From Bifidobacterium catenulatum subsp. kashiwanohense JCM 15439 = DSM 21854 (lineage in GTDB: Bacteria; Actinomycetota; Actinomycetes; Actinomycetales; Bifidobacteriaceae), in NCBI RefSeq assembly GCF_001042615.1, contig NZ_AP012327.1:1054001-1118000 (forward strand): a stretch of 64,000 nucleotides of DNA, read 5' to 3'. The first letter of the stretch is position 1, and every line of letters starts with the position of its first letter. Positions 38,553 to 46,888 of the stretch are shown here, piece after piece. The translations under genes were made by a program, and so were the position numbers. The notes beneath the pieces were generated by a model. It made no database searches. It was not told the origin of the DNA and worked only from the letters and a program-made list of their open reading frames with translations.

Positions 38553-39671
38553 ATGTCTCAGGAAATTGAAATCGGTTTGGGCAAGAAGGGCCGTCTGGCA
38601 TACTCTCTGGACGACGTTTCCATCGTTCCCTCCCGTCGTACTCGCGATCCGCAGGATGTGTCCACTTCTTGGCAGGTTGACGCTTATGAATTCGATGTGC
38701 CGGTCATCGGCGCGCCGATGGATTCGGTGACCAGCCCGGCCACCGCCATCGCCATGGGCAAGATGGGCGCGCTCGGTGTGCTCGACCTCGAAGGCTTGTG
38801 GACCCGCTACGACGATCCGCAGCCGCTGCTCGACGAAATCGCCGAGCTGCCGGCCGAACGCGCGACCGAGCGCATTCAGCAGATCTACGCCGAGCCGATC
38901 AAGCCGGAGCTCATTGTCGAGCGTCTGCATGAGATTCGCGATGCCGGCGTCACCGTTGCGGGCGCACTATCCCCGCAACGCACGCAGGACTATTATTCGA
39001 CCGTGCTCGAAGCGGGCGTCGACCTGTTCGTCATCCGTGGCACGGTTGTTTCCGCCGAGCATGTCTCCCAGGATCACGAGCCGTTGAACCTGAAGAAGTT
39101 CATCTACGATTTGGATGTGCCCGTCATCGTCGGTGGCGCCGCCAACTATACCGCTGCTTTGCATCTGATGCGTACCGGCGCGGCCGGCGTGCTTGTCGGC
39201 TTCGGTGGCGGCGCGGTATCCGCGAACCGCAACACCATCGGTGTCCACGCTCCGATGGCCACCGCCATCGCAGATGTGGCGGAAGCACGCCGTGACTACA
39301 TGGACGAATCCGGCGGCCGTTACGTCCAAGTGATCGCCGATGGCGGCATGGGCGACTCCGGCAGCTTCATCAAGGCGTTCGCGCTTGGTGCCGATGCCGT
39401 GATGCTTGGCTCCCCGCTGGCTCGTGCTGAGGAAGCTCCAGGCAAGGGCATGCATTGGGGTGCCGAGGCCCGTCACCAGACGCTTCCGCGCGGCTTCCGC
39501 ACGAATGTCGGCACCGTCGGCACCCTGGAAGATATCATGTTCGGCCCCAGCCACAATGCGGACGGCACCACCAATTACATTGGCGCGCTCCGTCGTGCCA
39601 TGGCGACCACCGGTTATGTCGATCTCAAGAGCTTCCAGCGTTGCCCAGTCACGGTCGCTCCGACCCGCTGA
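38553..39671 (+). CDS. guaB3: GuaB3-family IMP dehydrogenase-related protein
   Basis: A 372-residue TIM barrel lacking the CBS domains of canonical GuaB. GAPMDSVTSPATAIAMG and VIADGGMGDSGSFIKA are the IMPDH/GMP reductase family motifs. The loop that holds the catalytic cysteine in GuaB (G-x-G-S-x-C-x-T) reads GGGAVSANRN here, without cysteine; the only cysteine is near the C-terminus. GuaB3 proteins are widespread in Actinobacteria beside a true GuaB, and their role is less certain. The ATG at 38553 matches the family N-terminus; an in-frame start 25 codons upstream is unlikely. Confidence 0.9.
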   Translation: MSQEIEIGLGKKGRLAYSLDDVSIVPSRRTRDPQDVSTSWQVDAYEFDVPVIGAPMDSVTSPATAIAMGKMGALGVLDLEGLWTRYDDPQPLLDEIAELPAERATERIQQIYAEPIKPELIVERLHEIRDAGVTVAGALSPQRTQDYYSTVLEAGVDLFVIRGTVVSAEHVSQDHEPLNLKKFIYDLDVPVIVGGAANYTAALHLMRTGAAGVLVGFGGGAVSANRNTIGVHAPMATAIADVAEARRDYMDESGGRYVQVIADGGMGDSGSFIKAFALGADAVMLGSPLARAEEAPGKGMHWGAEARHQTLPRGFRTNVGTVGTLEDIMFGPSHNADGTTNYIGALRRAMATTGYVDLKSFQRCPVTVAPTR

Positions 39672-39707
39672 ACGAGCTTTGCGGTAAAGCCTGAATAACG
39701 GTTCATT

Positions 39708-39742
39708 GATCCTGCAGTGTCATGCTGCAGGATCTTTTTTTG
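39708..39742 (+). terminator. Terminator after guaB3
   Basis: A 10-bp stem (39708-39717 with 39725-39734) followed by seven T. Confidence 0.9.
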
Positions 39743-39821
39743 TTATGTTTCCCCGGCTAAGAAAGTCAGGTTGGAATGATTAAGTTATACATCGCAAATG
39801 GAAGTAGCGGAGGTGAGATGA

Positions 39822-40412
39822 ATGGCAGCGCGTAGAAGTGGCGATCCCCGACGTTTGGACCCGTTGTCCGGACGATTCACGGATTACATCGTGATCGATA
39901 CGGAAACAACCGGATTGAGCGTGCGCAAAGGCGCCAGGCTCATTGAGATCGGTGCGGTCAAAATTCACAACGATGAGCTGGTCGACGAATTCGACCAGCT
40001 CATCAACCCGTTCGAACACATCCCGTCAAGAATCACTGGTTTGACGGGAATCGACGATGGCATGCTGCTCGGCAAACCGGATGTGCGTGAAGTCATGGAT
40101 GAATTCGCACGCTGGTGTTCGGACACGGCCGTGGTCATGGCGCACAATGCGTCCTTCGACATGTCGTTCCTCGACAATGCTGTACAGCTCGCTTACGCGG
40201 AGCGGGACGCGCGTTTCGCGCATCATTTCGTCGACACGTTGGACCTCAGCCGTCGGCTGCATCCGGAAAAACGAACCCACAAGGTTTCCACCCTCATCGT
40301 CGACTACCACATCGCCGACATGGAGGAGCACCGCGCATTGTCCGACGCAAGGCAGGAGTGGATGCTGTATCGCGCCATGCGTGACGAGGCCGAGCTGCTC
40401 GGCATGCTCTGA
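39822..40412 (+). CDS. DnaQ-like 3'-5' exonuclease
   Basis: A 196-residue DEDDh exonuclease. ExoI is VIDTETTGL, ExoII HNASFDMSF and ExoIII HRALSDA, so the metal-binding acidic residues and the catalytic histidine are present. It resembles the free-standing epsilon-like proteins of Gram-positive bacteria and may proofread or process DNA ends. The ATG at 39822 is used; the ATG at 39818, nearer the GGAGGTGAG site, leads to an immediate stop in its own frame. Confidence 0.9.
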   Translation: MAARRSGDPRRLDPLSGRFTDYIVIDTETTGLSVRKGARLIEIGAVKIHNDELVDEFDQLINPFEHIPSRITGLTGIDDGMLLGKPDVREVMDEFARWCSDTAVVMAHNASFDMSFLDNAVQLAYAERDARFAHHFVDTLDLSRRLHPEKRTHKVSTLIVDYHIADMEEHRALSDARQEWMLYRAMRDEAELLGML

Positions 40413-40467
40413 CAGCCTAACGTCGAAAGTAAAGATCGCATTTGTTCATTTGTAAAGTAATCGTACA

Positions 40468-40498
40468 CAATGTCTGCTACGTATTGTAGCAGGCATTG
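40468..40498. repeat. Inverted repeat at the left edge of the AT-rich patch
   Basis: Arms 40468-40480 and 40486-40498 match at 12 of 13 positions around a 5-base loop. No T-run follows. It may be the exonuclease terminator or an operator of the following regulator. Confidence 0.55.
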
Positions 40499-40571
40499 TA
40501 AATGGCGGTTTCTTGTTAAAAACTTGAAAATCATTATAATGAGTCTATCAAATAATAAGGAGGACTTAAAA

Positions 40572-40982
40572 ATGAATTTAGGAGACAAAATCAAAGAATG
40601 CAGAAAGCAGGCAGGTCTTTCACAGGAGCAGCTTGCTGAAAGACTAAATGTATCAAGACAAGCAATTACAAAATGGGAAACTAATAAAGGTATTCCCGAT
40701 ATTGCTAATCTAATAGCGATTAGCGATGAATTTGGATTGAGTTTGGACGAGCTGATTAAGGATGATGTTGCCGTAAAAAGTAAAATAATTACTGATAGTT
40801 CCGCTAAAAAGTGGCACATTTTGATGATTGTATACTTGGTGGCTATCGTAGCGTATATTGTTTATTTTGTAATCTGCCATAAAATATTGATGATTGGTTT
40901 TTTGGTTGCTACGCTATTTATGCTGTTCTTTGAATTGAGAATTTTTATTAGAGAGAAAATATACAGACAGCGTAAGGAATAA
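40572..40982 (+). CDS. XRE-family regulator with C-terminal membrane segments (acquired)
   Basis: A 136-residue protein: residues 1-60 are a helix-turn-helix of the firmicute type (LGDKIKECRKQAGLSQEQLAERLNVSRQAITKWE), followed by two membrane segments (about 80-102 and 105-125) and a basic tail. The AT-rich codon use (AAA, AAT, ATT, TTA) is quite unlike the neighbours, and AGGAGG precedes the ATG at 40572. Such membrane-tethered regulators in Firmicutes often sit beside small ABC exporter or permease operons. Here only a permease fragment follows, so its original partner genes appear to be lost. Confidence 0.88.
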   Translation: MNLGDKIKECRKQAGLSQEQLAERLNVSRQAITKWETNKGIPDIANLIAISDEFGLSLDELIKDDVAVKSKIITDSSAKKWHILMIVYLVAIVAYIVYFVICHKILMIGFLVATLFMLFFELRIFIREKIYRQRKE

Positions 40983-41091
40983 GCACTGTTTTAGCTATAG
41001 TTGTTTCAAGTATTCGGCATGCGAATAAAGATAGCATTAAAGAAAAAGTGTTTGACAATTTCCAGTTTTACAATTCAATACTTATATTCAC

Positions 41092-41125
41092 AAAGCAGTC
41101 AGTCTACATGATTGACTGCTTTTCT
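41092..41125 (+). terminator. Terminator after the AT-rich regulator gene
   Basis: A 10-bp stem (41092-41101 with 41113-41122) followed by a T-rich stretch. Confidence 0.7.
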
Positions 41126-41148
41126 TATGTCCGAAGAAAGGAGTTTAT

Positions 41149-41262
41149 ATGAAAGTATGGGAAAAATCTAAAGGTAACAGGATTCGTGCCAGTGACAAGT
41201 CACTTGTCTATCATTTCTGTATTGGTTGGTTGTTGCTTCTGTTCGTTGCGGTATTCCTGCTA
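41149..41262 (+). pseudogene. 5' fragment of a sugar ABC permease
   Basis: About 38 codons behind a strong AAAGGAG site read MKVWEKSKGNRIRASDKSLV and then one hydrophobic segment, the usual beginning of MalG/LplC-type carbohydrate permeases (basic leader, then first helix). At about 41262 the sequence switches to the reverse complement of another gene remnant, and the frame continues through it to a stop at 41379. The rest of the permease is missing. Confidence 0.6.
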
Positions 41263-41724
41263 CTGAATCTGCGACAGCTCCTTGTTGTCGAGAACGACAG
41301 GAACGTCATGTTGTTTGTAATCGCTCGGCAAGGTGTAGTGGAAACCACGCCCCAGCTGGAACGCTTGTGCCAGGATTAGCGTAAGCAGCGAAGCCGTCGC
41401 GGTGTTAAGTAGCAGGAAGAACACGGTTTTCGACCAATATTCTTTAAGCGTATGGATTCTCCAAGGTTCGTGATGCTGGAGATAATGCTGAACAGCAGCA
41501 GCGGAACCACCAGTGCGGTAATTGCATTGGACCAGATGGAACCCACCGCACCGACATAATCGGTATGGCCTTTGAAAGCAATTCCCAAAATGATGCCGAA
41601 TACCGTTGCAAGCAGCACGCGTGTAGTAAACTCTGCATTTTTTACGTTTGAGGAACGATAGGACGGCGAGCAGGATCGCGGCTACGCCGAGCACGATCCA
41701 ATCGTATGAGATATTTGACATCAT
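41263..41724 (-). pseudogene. Frameshifted, truncated sodium:dicarboxylate symporter
   Basis: The beginning of a DAACS-family transporter is split over two frames. The N-terminus MSNISYDWIVLGVAAILLAV is in one frame. The part containing VLLATVFGIILGIAFKG and ALVVPLLLFSIISSITNLG is in another, and SKTVFFLLLNTATASLLTLI returns to the first. The first shift falls near an A6 run around 41640 and the second near 41455. Only about 150 of the usual ~430 residues remain before the junction at about 41262. Confidence 0.8.
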
Positions 41725-42019
41725 TGTTATTCCCCTCCCAAGAATGATGATGCGTTACGTGAGATACCCCCACGTTCATGTCGGATATCAATCTATCCGC
41801 TCACTCTTCGGCGCAACACCTTGTGGCTATTGCCGTTTTCTATAGTCGTTTATCAGACGGCAGTCATTCCAAGGTGTACAGGCTGACCTTCCAGTGTTCC
41901 GCAAGTCGCTCCAAGACGTGGTTGTTTTGCGTTTTAGGGAGGGCTCGTTTTAATATGGGGCGTCGGATAACTGGCTTCGCGTCTGAATTTGTTAGGTCCT
42001 GAGGAATTGGAGATTAGAC
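41725..42019. other. Spacer upstream of glmU
   Basis: No gene is supported. The stretch follows the symporter remnant and probably contains the glmU promoter; no single promoter stands out by eye. Confidence 0.4.
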
Positions 42020-43402
42020 ATGGCATTAAGCGCCGCGATTATTCTTGCGGCGGGTGAGGGTACCCGCATGCGTTCCAACAAGCCGAAAGTGTTGCACACT
42101 TTGGCTGGAAAGACGTTTTTGAACCGTGTGATGGATTCCGTGGCAGCGCTCGACCCTGAAACGTTGGCCGTGGTCGTACACTACCAGGCGGAACGAGTCG
42201 CCGAAGCGGCCCGCTCCTACAATGAGCGTGTCACCATTGTCAACCAGGATGACATTCCCGGCACCGGACGAGCCGTGCAGTGCGCCATGACGCAGTTGAA
42301 GGGGCAAGGCGGGCTTGACGGCTCGGTGCTGATCGCAGCCTCAGATATGCCGTTGCTCGACGCCGACACGTTGAACCAGTTGCTTGCCTTCCATGAGCAA
42401 AGCGGCAATGGCGCCACCGTGCTCACTACCATTCTTGACGATCCTACCGGCTATGGCCGCATCATTCGCGACAGCGAAGGCAACGTGCTACGCATTGTGG
42501 AACAGAAGGACGCCAACAGCAGCGAACTGGCCGTGCACGAGGTGAACACGTCCGTCTACGTGTTCGACGCCAAGCTGCTGGATGAAGCGATCGCCAACCT
42601 CAAATCCAACAATGCTCAGGGCGAGTTTTACCTGACCGACGCGCTCGAAACCGCCAAAGCCAACGGTGCCGTCGGCGCGTTCGCTGCCCCCGACCCGTTG
42701 AGCGTCGAAGGCGTCAACGACCGCGTGCAGCTTGCGGCGCTTGCCAAAGCCCACAACAAGCGCGTCTGCGAGCGTTGGATGCGTGAAGGCGTGACCATTC
42801 TCGACCCTGAGACCACGTGGATCGAAGATGACGTACGCATCGAACGTGATGCCGTGATCCTTCCCGGATGCTTCCTCGAAGGCAACACGGTGATTGGCGA
42901 GGGTGCGCAGGTCGGTCCATACACGACGCTTATCAGCGCGGTCATCGATGCTGACGCCCGTGTGGAGCGTTCCCGCGTGCAGGAGAGTCACATTGGCCGT
43001 GCCGCCAACATCGGCCCGTGGACGTACCTGCGCCCGGGCAACGATCTTGGTGAAGAATCCAAGGCCGGCGCCTTCGTGGAAATGAAGAAGGCACACATCG
43101 GCAACGGCACCAAGGTGCCGCATCTGAGCTATGTGGGCGACGCCGACTTGGGCGAGCATACCAACATCGGCGGCGGTACCATCACCGCCAACTATGATGG
43201 CGTGCACAAGCACCACACCACCATCGGATCAAACGTGCACGTCGGTGCCGGCAACCTGTTCGTGGCTCCTGTCGAAGTCGGCAGCGGTGTCACTACTGGC
43301 GCTGGTTCCGTGGTTCGCCACGACGTTCCGGACGATTCCATGGTCTATTCCGAAAACACACAACATGTAGTAGAGGGCTGGAAGCCCGAATGGGAGCGCT
43401 GA
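42020..43402 (+). CDS. glmU: Bifunctional UDP-N-acetylglucosamine pyrophosphorylase / glucosamine-1-phosphate N-acetyltransferase
   Basis: A 460-residue two-domain enzyme for UDP-GlcNAc, the peptidoglycan precursor. The N-terminal uridylyltransferase has ILAAGEGTRMRSNKPKVLH; the C-terminal left-handed beta-helix carries the acetyltransferase site with VEMKKAHIGNGTKVPHLSYV and NYDGVHKHHT. It is complete and of normal length. rsfS starts 3 bases downstream, with its ribosome-binding site inside the glmU 3' end, so they are probably coupled. Confidence 0.96.
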   Translation: MALSAAIILAAGEGTRMRSNKPKVLHTLAGKTFLNRVMDSVAALDPETLAVVVHYQAERVAEAARSYNERVTIVNQDDIPGTGRAVQCAMTQLKGQGGLDGSVLIAASDMPLLDADTLNQLLAFHEQSGNGATVLTTILDDPTGYGRIIRDSEGNVLRIVEQKDANSSELAVHEVNTSVYVFDAKLLDEAIANLKSNNAQGEFYLTDALETAKANGAVGAFAAPDPLSVEGVNDRVQLAALAKAHNKRVCERWMREGVTILDPETTWIEDDVRIERDAVILPGCFLEGNTVIGEGAQVGPYTTLISAVIDADARVERSRVQESHIGRAANIGPWTYLRPGNDLGEESKAGAFVEMKKAHIGNGTKVPHLSYVGDADLGEHTNIGGGTITANYDGVHKHHTTIGSNVHVGAGNLFVAPVEVGSGVTTGAGSVVRHDVPDDSMVYSENTQHVVEGWKPEWER

Positions 43403-43404
43403 AT

Positions 43405-43812
43405 ATGCCGGCAGTACAAGATTCCATCGACGCCATCCGCATCGCCGCAGCCGCGGCTGACCGTATGAAGGCCACTGACCTCGTAGCCTTCGACGTCACC
43501 GAACCATTGGCCATCACCGATGCGATGCTCATCGCCACCGCTTCGAACGAACGTCAGGTGCTGGCCGTCGCCGAAGAAATCGAAAAGGACCTGTATCTCA
43601 AAAGCGGAAAGCGCCAGCCGCGTTCCCGTGAAGGCCTGACCGAAGGACAGTGGGTGCTGCTTGATTACGGTGATTTCGTGATTCACGTCATGCATCAGGA
43701 ATCCCGCGACTTCTACCGTCTCGAACGCCTGTGGAAGGATTGCCCAAGCATCGACCTGCAGCTCGAACATCCTGAAACCTCCGACGAAAAGACCACGGAG
43801 ACCGCGGAATAA
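43405..43812 (+). CDS. rsfS: Ribosomal silencing factor RsfS
   Basis: A 135-residue protein of the YbeB/RsfS (DUF143) family, which binds ribosomal protein L14 and blocks subunit joining in starvation. Family blocks: ATDLVAFDVTEPLAITDAML, then WVLLDYGDFVIHVMHQESRDFY. The ATG at 43405 lies 8 bases after GGGAG within glmU; an in-frame ATG at 43390 would overlap glmU. The acidic C-terminal tail is typical. A phosphoglycerate mutase-like gene follows after a terminator. Confidence 0.94.
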   Translation: MPAVQDSIDAIRIAAAAADRMKATDLVAFDVTEPLAITDAMLIATASNERQVLAVAEEIEKDLYLKSGKRQPRSREGLTEGQWVLLDYGDFVIHVMHQESRDFYRLERLWKDCPSIDLQLEHPETSDEKTTETAE

Positions 43813-43820
43813 CACGTACG

Positions 43821-43859
43821 AACATGCCTTCACGTTTGGATGCGGAAGGCATGTTTTCA
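43821..43859 (+). terminator. Terminator after rsfS
   Basis: An 11-bp stem (43821-43831 with 43845-43855) followed by TTTTC. Confidence 0.75.
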
Positions 43860-43918
43860 TATCAAGTGAAATGGTATTCGCCAATTCCATAATCGAGAAA
43901 GCAACGGAGGACAGCAGC

Positions 43919-44650
43919 ATGCCTCGAAACGTCGAACTTGAGCATAACAGCGCAGTACCGGAACATGTGCACGCCATCACGCTGGTGCGTCACGGGCGCA
44001 CCGCCTACAATGCGCAACATCGTCTGCAAGGCCAGATCGACATTCCCCTCGACGAAGTCGGCCAGTGGCAGGTTCGCCAAACAGCGGTCGCATTGCGTGA
44101 ACTGTATGTTGACCGTCGCCCCGATATTCCGAACCGGCTGGTCGTATGCTCTGATTTGGGGCGTGCCTCTGCCACGGCGCATGCCTTTGCCGATCCGCTC
44201 GGGCTGGAGGTGTATCCGGACGCCCGCGTGCGCGAACGCAGCTTCGGAGACTGGGAGGGCATTCCCGTCGAGGAGCTTGCGCAACGGTATCCGGAAGACT
44301 ATCGTTCTTGGGCCGAGTTCCGCGGCGGTGAACTTAAATACGGTGCGGAACCCAAGGAAGAGGTGGGACGTCGTGGCGTTGAGGCATTGAACGATTGGGC
44401 GTTCCGTGCCGGATCCGACACGGATCTGTACGTGTTCTCGCATGGTGCATGGATTTCCCAAACGTTGCAGACGCTTCTGGGAATGGCGGATGTGCATGGC
44501 GATTTCGCCGACATTTTGTCGATGCGCAACGCTCACTGGGTGCGGCTCATTCCATTGGAGGTCGGTTCCACATTGCGTTGGCGTTTGATGGATTACAACC
44601 ATGGTCCCGCCATTGCCGATTCCGAGGAATGGGAGCATCCCAATCTGTAG
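43919..44650 (+). CDS. Histidine phosphatase (phosphoglycerate mutase-like), copy 1
   Basis: A 243-residue branch-1 histidine phosphatase. LVRHGRTAYNAQHRLQGQ holds the phospho-accepting histidine, RERSFGDWEG the proton-donor glutamate region, and FSHGAWI the second catalytic histidine. In Gram-positive genomes this gene commonly follows rsfS, as here. Substrate is uncertain: such proteins act on phosphoglycerate or other small phosphates. CGGAGG precedes the ATG at 43919. A clear paralogue is encoded at 49810. Confidence 0.9.
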   Translation: MPRNVELEHNSAVPEHVHAITLVRHGRTAYNAQHRLQGQIDIPLDEVGQWQVRQTAVALRELYVDRRPDIPNRLVVCSDLGRASATAHAFADPLGLEVYPDARVRERSFGDWEGIPVEELAQRYPEDYRSWAEFRGGELKYGAEPKEEVGRRGVEALNDWAFRAGSDTDLYVFSHGAWISQTLQTLLGMADVHGDFADILSMRNAHWVRLIPLEVGSTLRWRLMDYNHGPAIADSEEWEHPNL

Positions 44651-44660
44651 CCAGTCTGTA

Positions 44661-44695
44661 AGCGTCATCACGTGATGGCTGGTCGCTGTTTTTTC
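44661..44695 (+). terminator. Terminator after phosphatase copy 1
   Basis: The hairpin AGCGTCATCA-CG-TGATGGCT around 44661-44680 is followed a few bases later by a run of six T (44689-44694). Confidence 0.6.
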
Positions 44696-44752
44696 AAGCT
44701 TTTCACAGAATCGCCAGTACTTTCATAGCGAAATTAGCTATCGTCATGGCTT

Positions 44753-45868
44753 GTGAAAAACTTTTTTAAGGGAATCTCTTTTTCGTCGATTTGCGCGGGC
44801 GCGCTGGCGGCGGTCACGTCATTCCTGCTTTCTGCGAAAATCGGTATCGCAGGATCGGTGATTGGCGTGGCTGCGGGCTCGGTTGTTTCCGCGGTGGCCA
44901 CGCAGGTGTACAAGAACGTTTTAAAGGCGTCGGGGGAGAAGATTCAACAGGCCGTGCCGTTACCGTCAAGTAGTGATGCGGCTGCGGATGAAACGCAAGT
45001 GCTTGGCTCTTCCACGAAGGGTGACGAGACGAGGATTATCGGATCGTCTCCTGTTGCATTGGATGCCACGATGGTATCGTCCGATGATGCGTCTGCGGTA
45101 GCACCGTCCATCTCGCCGCGCGTCATTTCCTCCGAGCAGGAGGATGGGGACGCTACCCGCGCGCTTGGTGATATTGCCGGAGCAGGGGAGACCTCCGTAT
45201 TCCCGAACGGGCATCGTGGCATTGGTAGCCCTAGCATCGCCAGCGGAAAATCCACTACTCGTAGTGCGCGCGATGTCCAAGTGCAGCATGCGGGGCGTCG
45301 TTCCTCGAATTGGTTGCATAGCAAATACGCTCCGGTGATCATCGCATTCGTCAGCGCTCTGGTTGGTGTTGGAGTGAGTGCGGGATTGATTCTCGCTTTC
45401 ACCGGCGGTCAGGGAACGGATACCGTGGTGCGTAACGTGGTGCATGAGAAGGTCGTGCCTTCGTATGAAAGCACTGGCGATTCCGGATCCGGTAATGAGC
45501 AGGCTCCTGTGCAGAAGCCCAAGTCCGATTCCACGGACTCGAATGATGGAACCACCACGGGCGGCAGCGACAAGACTACCAGTGGTTCCACCGACTCGTC
45601 CACTTCCAATGGCACGTCAAGCAATACCACCAATGGTTCCACGTCCGGAAACAGTGGATCGTCATCTGATAATTCCAGCAACGGTCCCAGCCAGACCGGA
45701 ACGGACTCGTCCAACGGTACCGGCTCGAACGGCGGCACGTCCGGCACCACTGGTGATGGTTCATCATCGGGAACTGGAAGTAGTGGCACTGACGGATCGA
45801 CAAGTACTGGCACATCGGGATCCACCGACGGTACTGCCGGTTCGACAGGAGGTGCAAGCAGTAACTAG
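44753..45868 (+). CDS. Membrane protein with long Ser/Thr/Gly/Asn-rich surface tail
   Basis: A 371-residue protein starting with GTG; the ATG seven bases upstream is out of frame. Residues 10-55 are hydrophobic and glycine-rich, residues 60-190 are polar and probably cytoplasmic, a second membrane segment lies at ~195-220 (PVIIAFVSALVGVGVSAGLI), and from ~240 to the end there is a low-complexity SGSTDS-type tail. The tail looks like a wall-spanning or glycosylated stalk. No sorting signal follows it. I recognise no enzyme domain; similar proteins are annotated as hypothetical in bifidobacteria. No ribosome-binding site is visible, so it may be translated from a near-leaderless mRNA. Confidence 0.75.
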   Translation: MKNFFKGISFSSICAGALAAVTSFLLSAKIGIAGSVIGVAAGSVVSAVATQVYKNVLKASGEKIQQAVPLPSSSDAAADETQVLGSSTKGDETRIIGSSPVALDATMVSSDDASAVAPSISPRVISSEQEDGDATRALGDIAGAGETSVFPNGHRGIGSPSIASGKSTTRSARDVQVQHAGRRSSNWLHSKYAPVIIAFVSALVGVGVSAGLILAFTGGQGTDTVVRNVVHEKVVPSYESTGDSGSGNEQAPVQKPKSDSTDSNDGTTTGGSDKTTSGSTDSSTSNGTSSNTTNGSTSGNSGSSSDNSSNGPSQTGTDSSNGTGSNGGTSGTTGDGSSSGTGSSGTDGSTSTGTSGSTDGTAGSTGGASSN

Positions 45869-46019
45869 CGTTACTGGTGTCGCACCTTCCATGTCGCCCG
45901 CCTAGTGTGATTGCGTATGGCAGATTACATATGGCGATTTCCCAATGCGGGCGACACGCCGGAAGTTGCATGGTTCATGTCTGTGATGTATCTTATACGA
46001 GGTCTGCAGGGCAGACTTC

Positions 46020-46092
46020 GGGGCTATGGCGCAGCTGGTAGCGCATCTCCATGGCATGGAGAGGGTCAGGGGTTCGAATCCCCTTAGCTCCA
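46020..46092 (+). tRNA. tRNA-Ala (GGC)
   Basis: A 73-base cloverleaf: acceptor GGGGCTA/TAGCTCC, D-stem GCGC/GCGC, anticodon stem TCTCC/GGAGA with loop ATGGCAT (anticodon GGC), T-stem AGGGG/CCCCT with TTCGAAT loop, discriminator A. A promoter-like TTGCAT...TATCTT lies at 45966-45994. Confidence 0.96.
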
Positions 46093-46099
46093 CAGTCAG

Positions 46100-46129
46100 G
46101 GTTTCCGGTGATTTCCGGAAACCTTTTTT
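46100..46129 (+). terminator. Terminator after tRNA-Ala
   Basis: A 9-bp stem (46100-46108 with 46115-46123) followed by six T. Confidence 0.85.
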
Positions 46130-46483
46130 CATACTCAAACCAGCGGAATTCCAACGATTTCAAGCCCTACGGCAGCGATGCCAAAAGTCTACAGAAATCC
46201 AAAAAACCAATAAAATGTATACCTGAACGTGTCTCATAAAAACATAGGGGTATGGTCCAAATGAACCGCACCTCCAATCATCGAATCTGTATTTCTTCAG
46301 TCCAACAATCGGGGTGCGGTTCATAGCAAAGTGCGGAACAGGTGCTATCTCTCCTAAATTCGGTTTCAGATGGAACTCGTATGTGATGTTATTCACGTTG
46401 GGCGAACATGCGTTGTGGGGTTTCTTGCCGTAATCTGAAAGTATGTCCGCATTCCATGGGCATGCAAACGAAAGGACGGCATC
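46130..46483. other. AT-rich spacer between tRNA-Ala and the FMN-binding protein gene
   Basis: No gene is supported. The 46140-46260 part is unusually A-rich for this genome. It contains the palindromic repeat at 46261-46324. The PPOX gene promoter presumably lies near the right end. Confidence 0.5.
46261..46324. repeat. Palindrome-bounded repeat, copy B (core shared with 28521-28563)
   Basis: Perfect 12-bp terminal inverted repeats, ATGAACCGCACC (46261-46272) and GGTGCGGTTCAT (46313-46324), enclose 40 bases. The core 46281-46305 matches copy A at 24 of 25 positions. This 64-base unit resembles a tiny mobile-element relic or a structured RNA. Confidence 0.75.
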
Positions 46484-46888
46484 ATGGCAGATCTCACCGA
46501 TGAGATGAAGGAATTCCTCAACAGCAACCTCGCATGGGTGGCCACCATCAGCAAAGAAGGTCAGGTTAATCTCGGACCGAAAATGAGCATGTTCATCATC
46601 GACAGCAACCATATCGGCTACCACGAGCGCACCGCGGGCCAAACATACCGTAACCTGCTTGACGGCAGCGATCTGGTCGTCGCAGTCGCCAATCTTGAAC
46701 AGAAGAGAGGCTACCGCTTCCGCGGCAACGTCGTACTCCATTCCGACGATGCGATCTATGATGAGCAGGTCAAGGTCGCCGAGGAACGTGGCACGAAAAA
46801 GCCGGTGACCATTCCGGTTTTGGAGATCACGGAAATTCAGGATCTCACCCCGGGCGCTACGGCAGGCAAAACCATCGTCAAGGACTGA
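46484..46888 (+). CDS. Pyridoxamine 5'-phosphate oxidase-like FMN-binding protein
   Basis: A 134-residue split-barrel flavoprotein: LNSNLAWVATISKEGQVNLG and NLEQKRGYRFRGNV are typical of small PPOX-family proteins that bind FMN or F420-like cofactors. The specific reaction is unknown. CGAAAGGACGG lies before the ATG. It is monocistronic, ending at an inverted repeat. Confidence 0.85.
   Translation: MADLTDEMKEFLNSNLAWVATISKEGQVNLGPKMSMFIIDSNHIGYHERTAGQTYRNLLDGSDLVVAVANLEQKRGYRFRGNVVLHSDDAIYDEQVKVAEERGTKKPVTIPVLEITEIQDLTPGATAGKTIVKD

Noticed and set aside
41260..41379. The permease-like frame continuing past 41262
   Set aside because: The continuation is the reverse complement of the symporter remnant, so it is not part of the original protein.
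45700..45868. Repetitive sequence that might be taken for a CRISPR or tandem-repeat array
   Set aside because: It encodes the Ser/Gly/Thr-rich tail of the membrane protein in frame; there are no regular repeat-spacer units and no cas genes.
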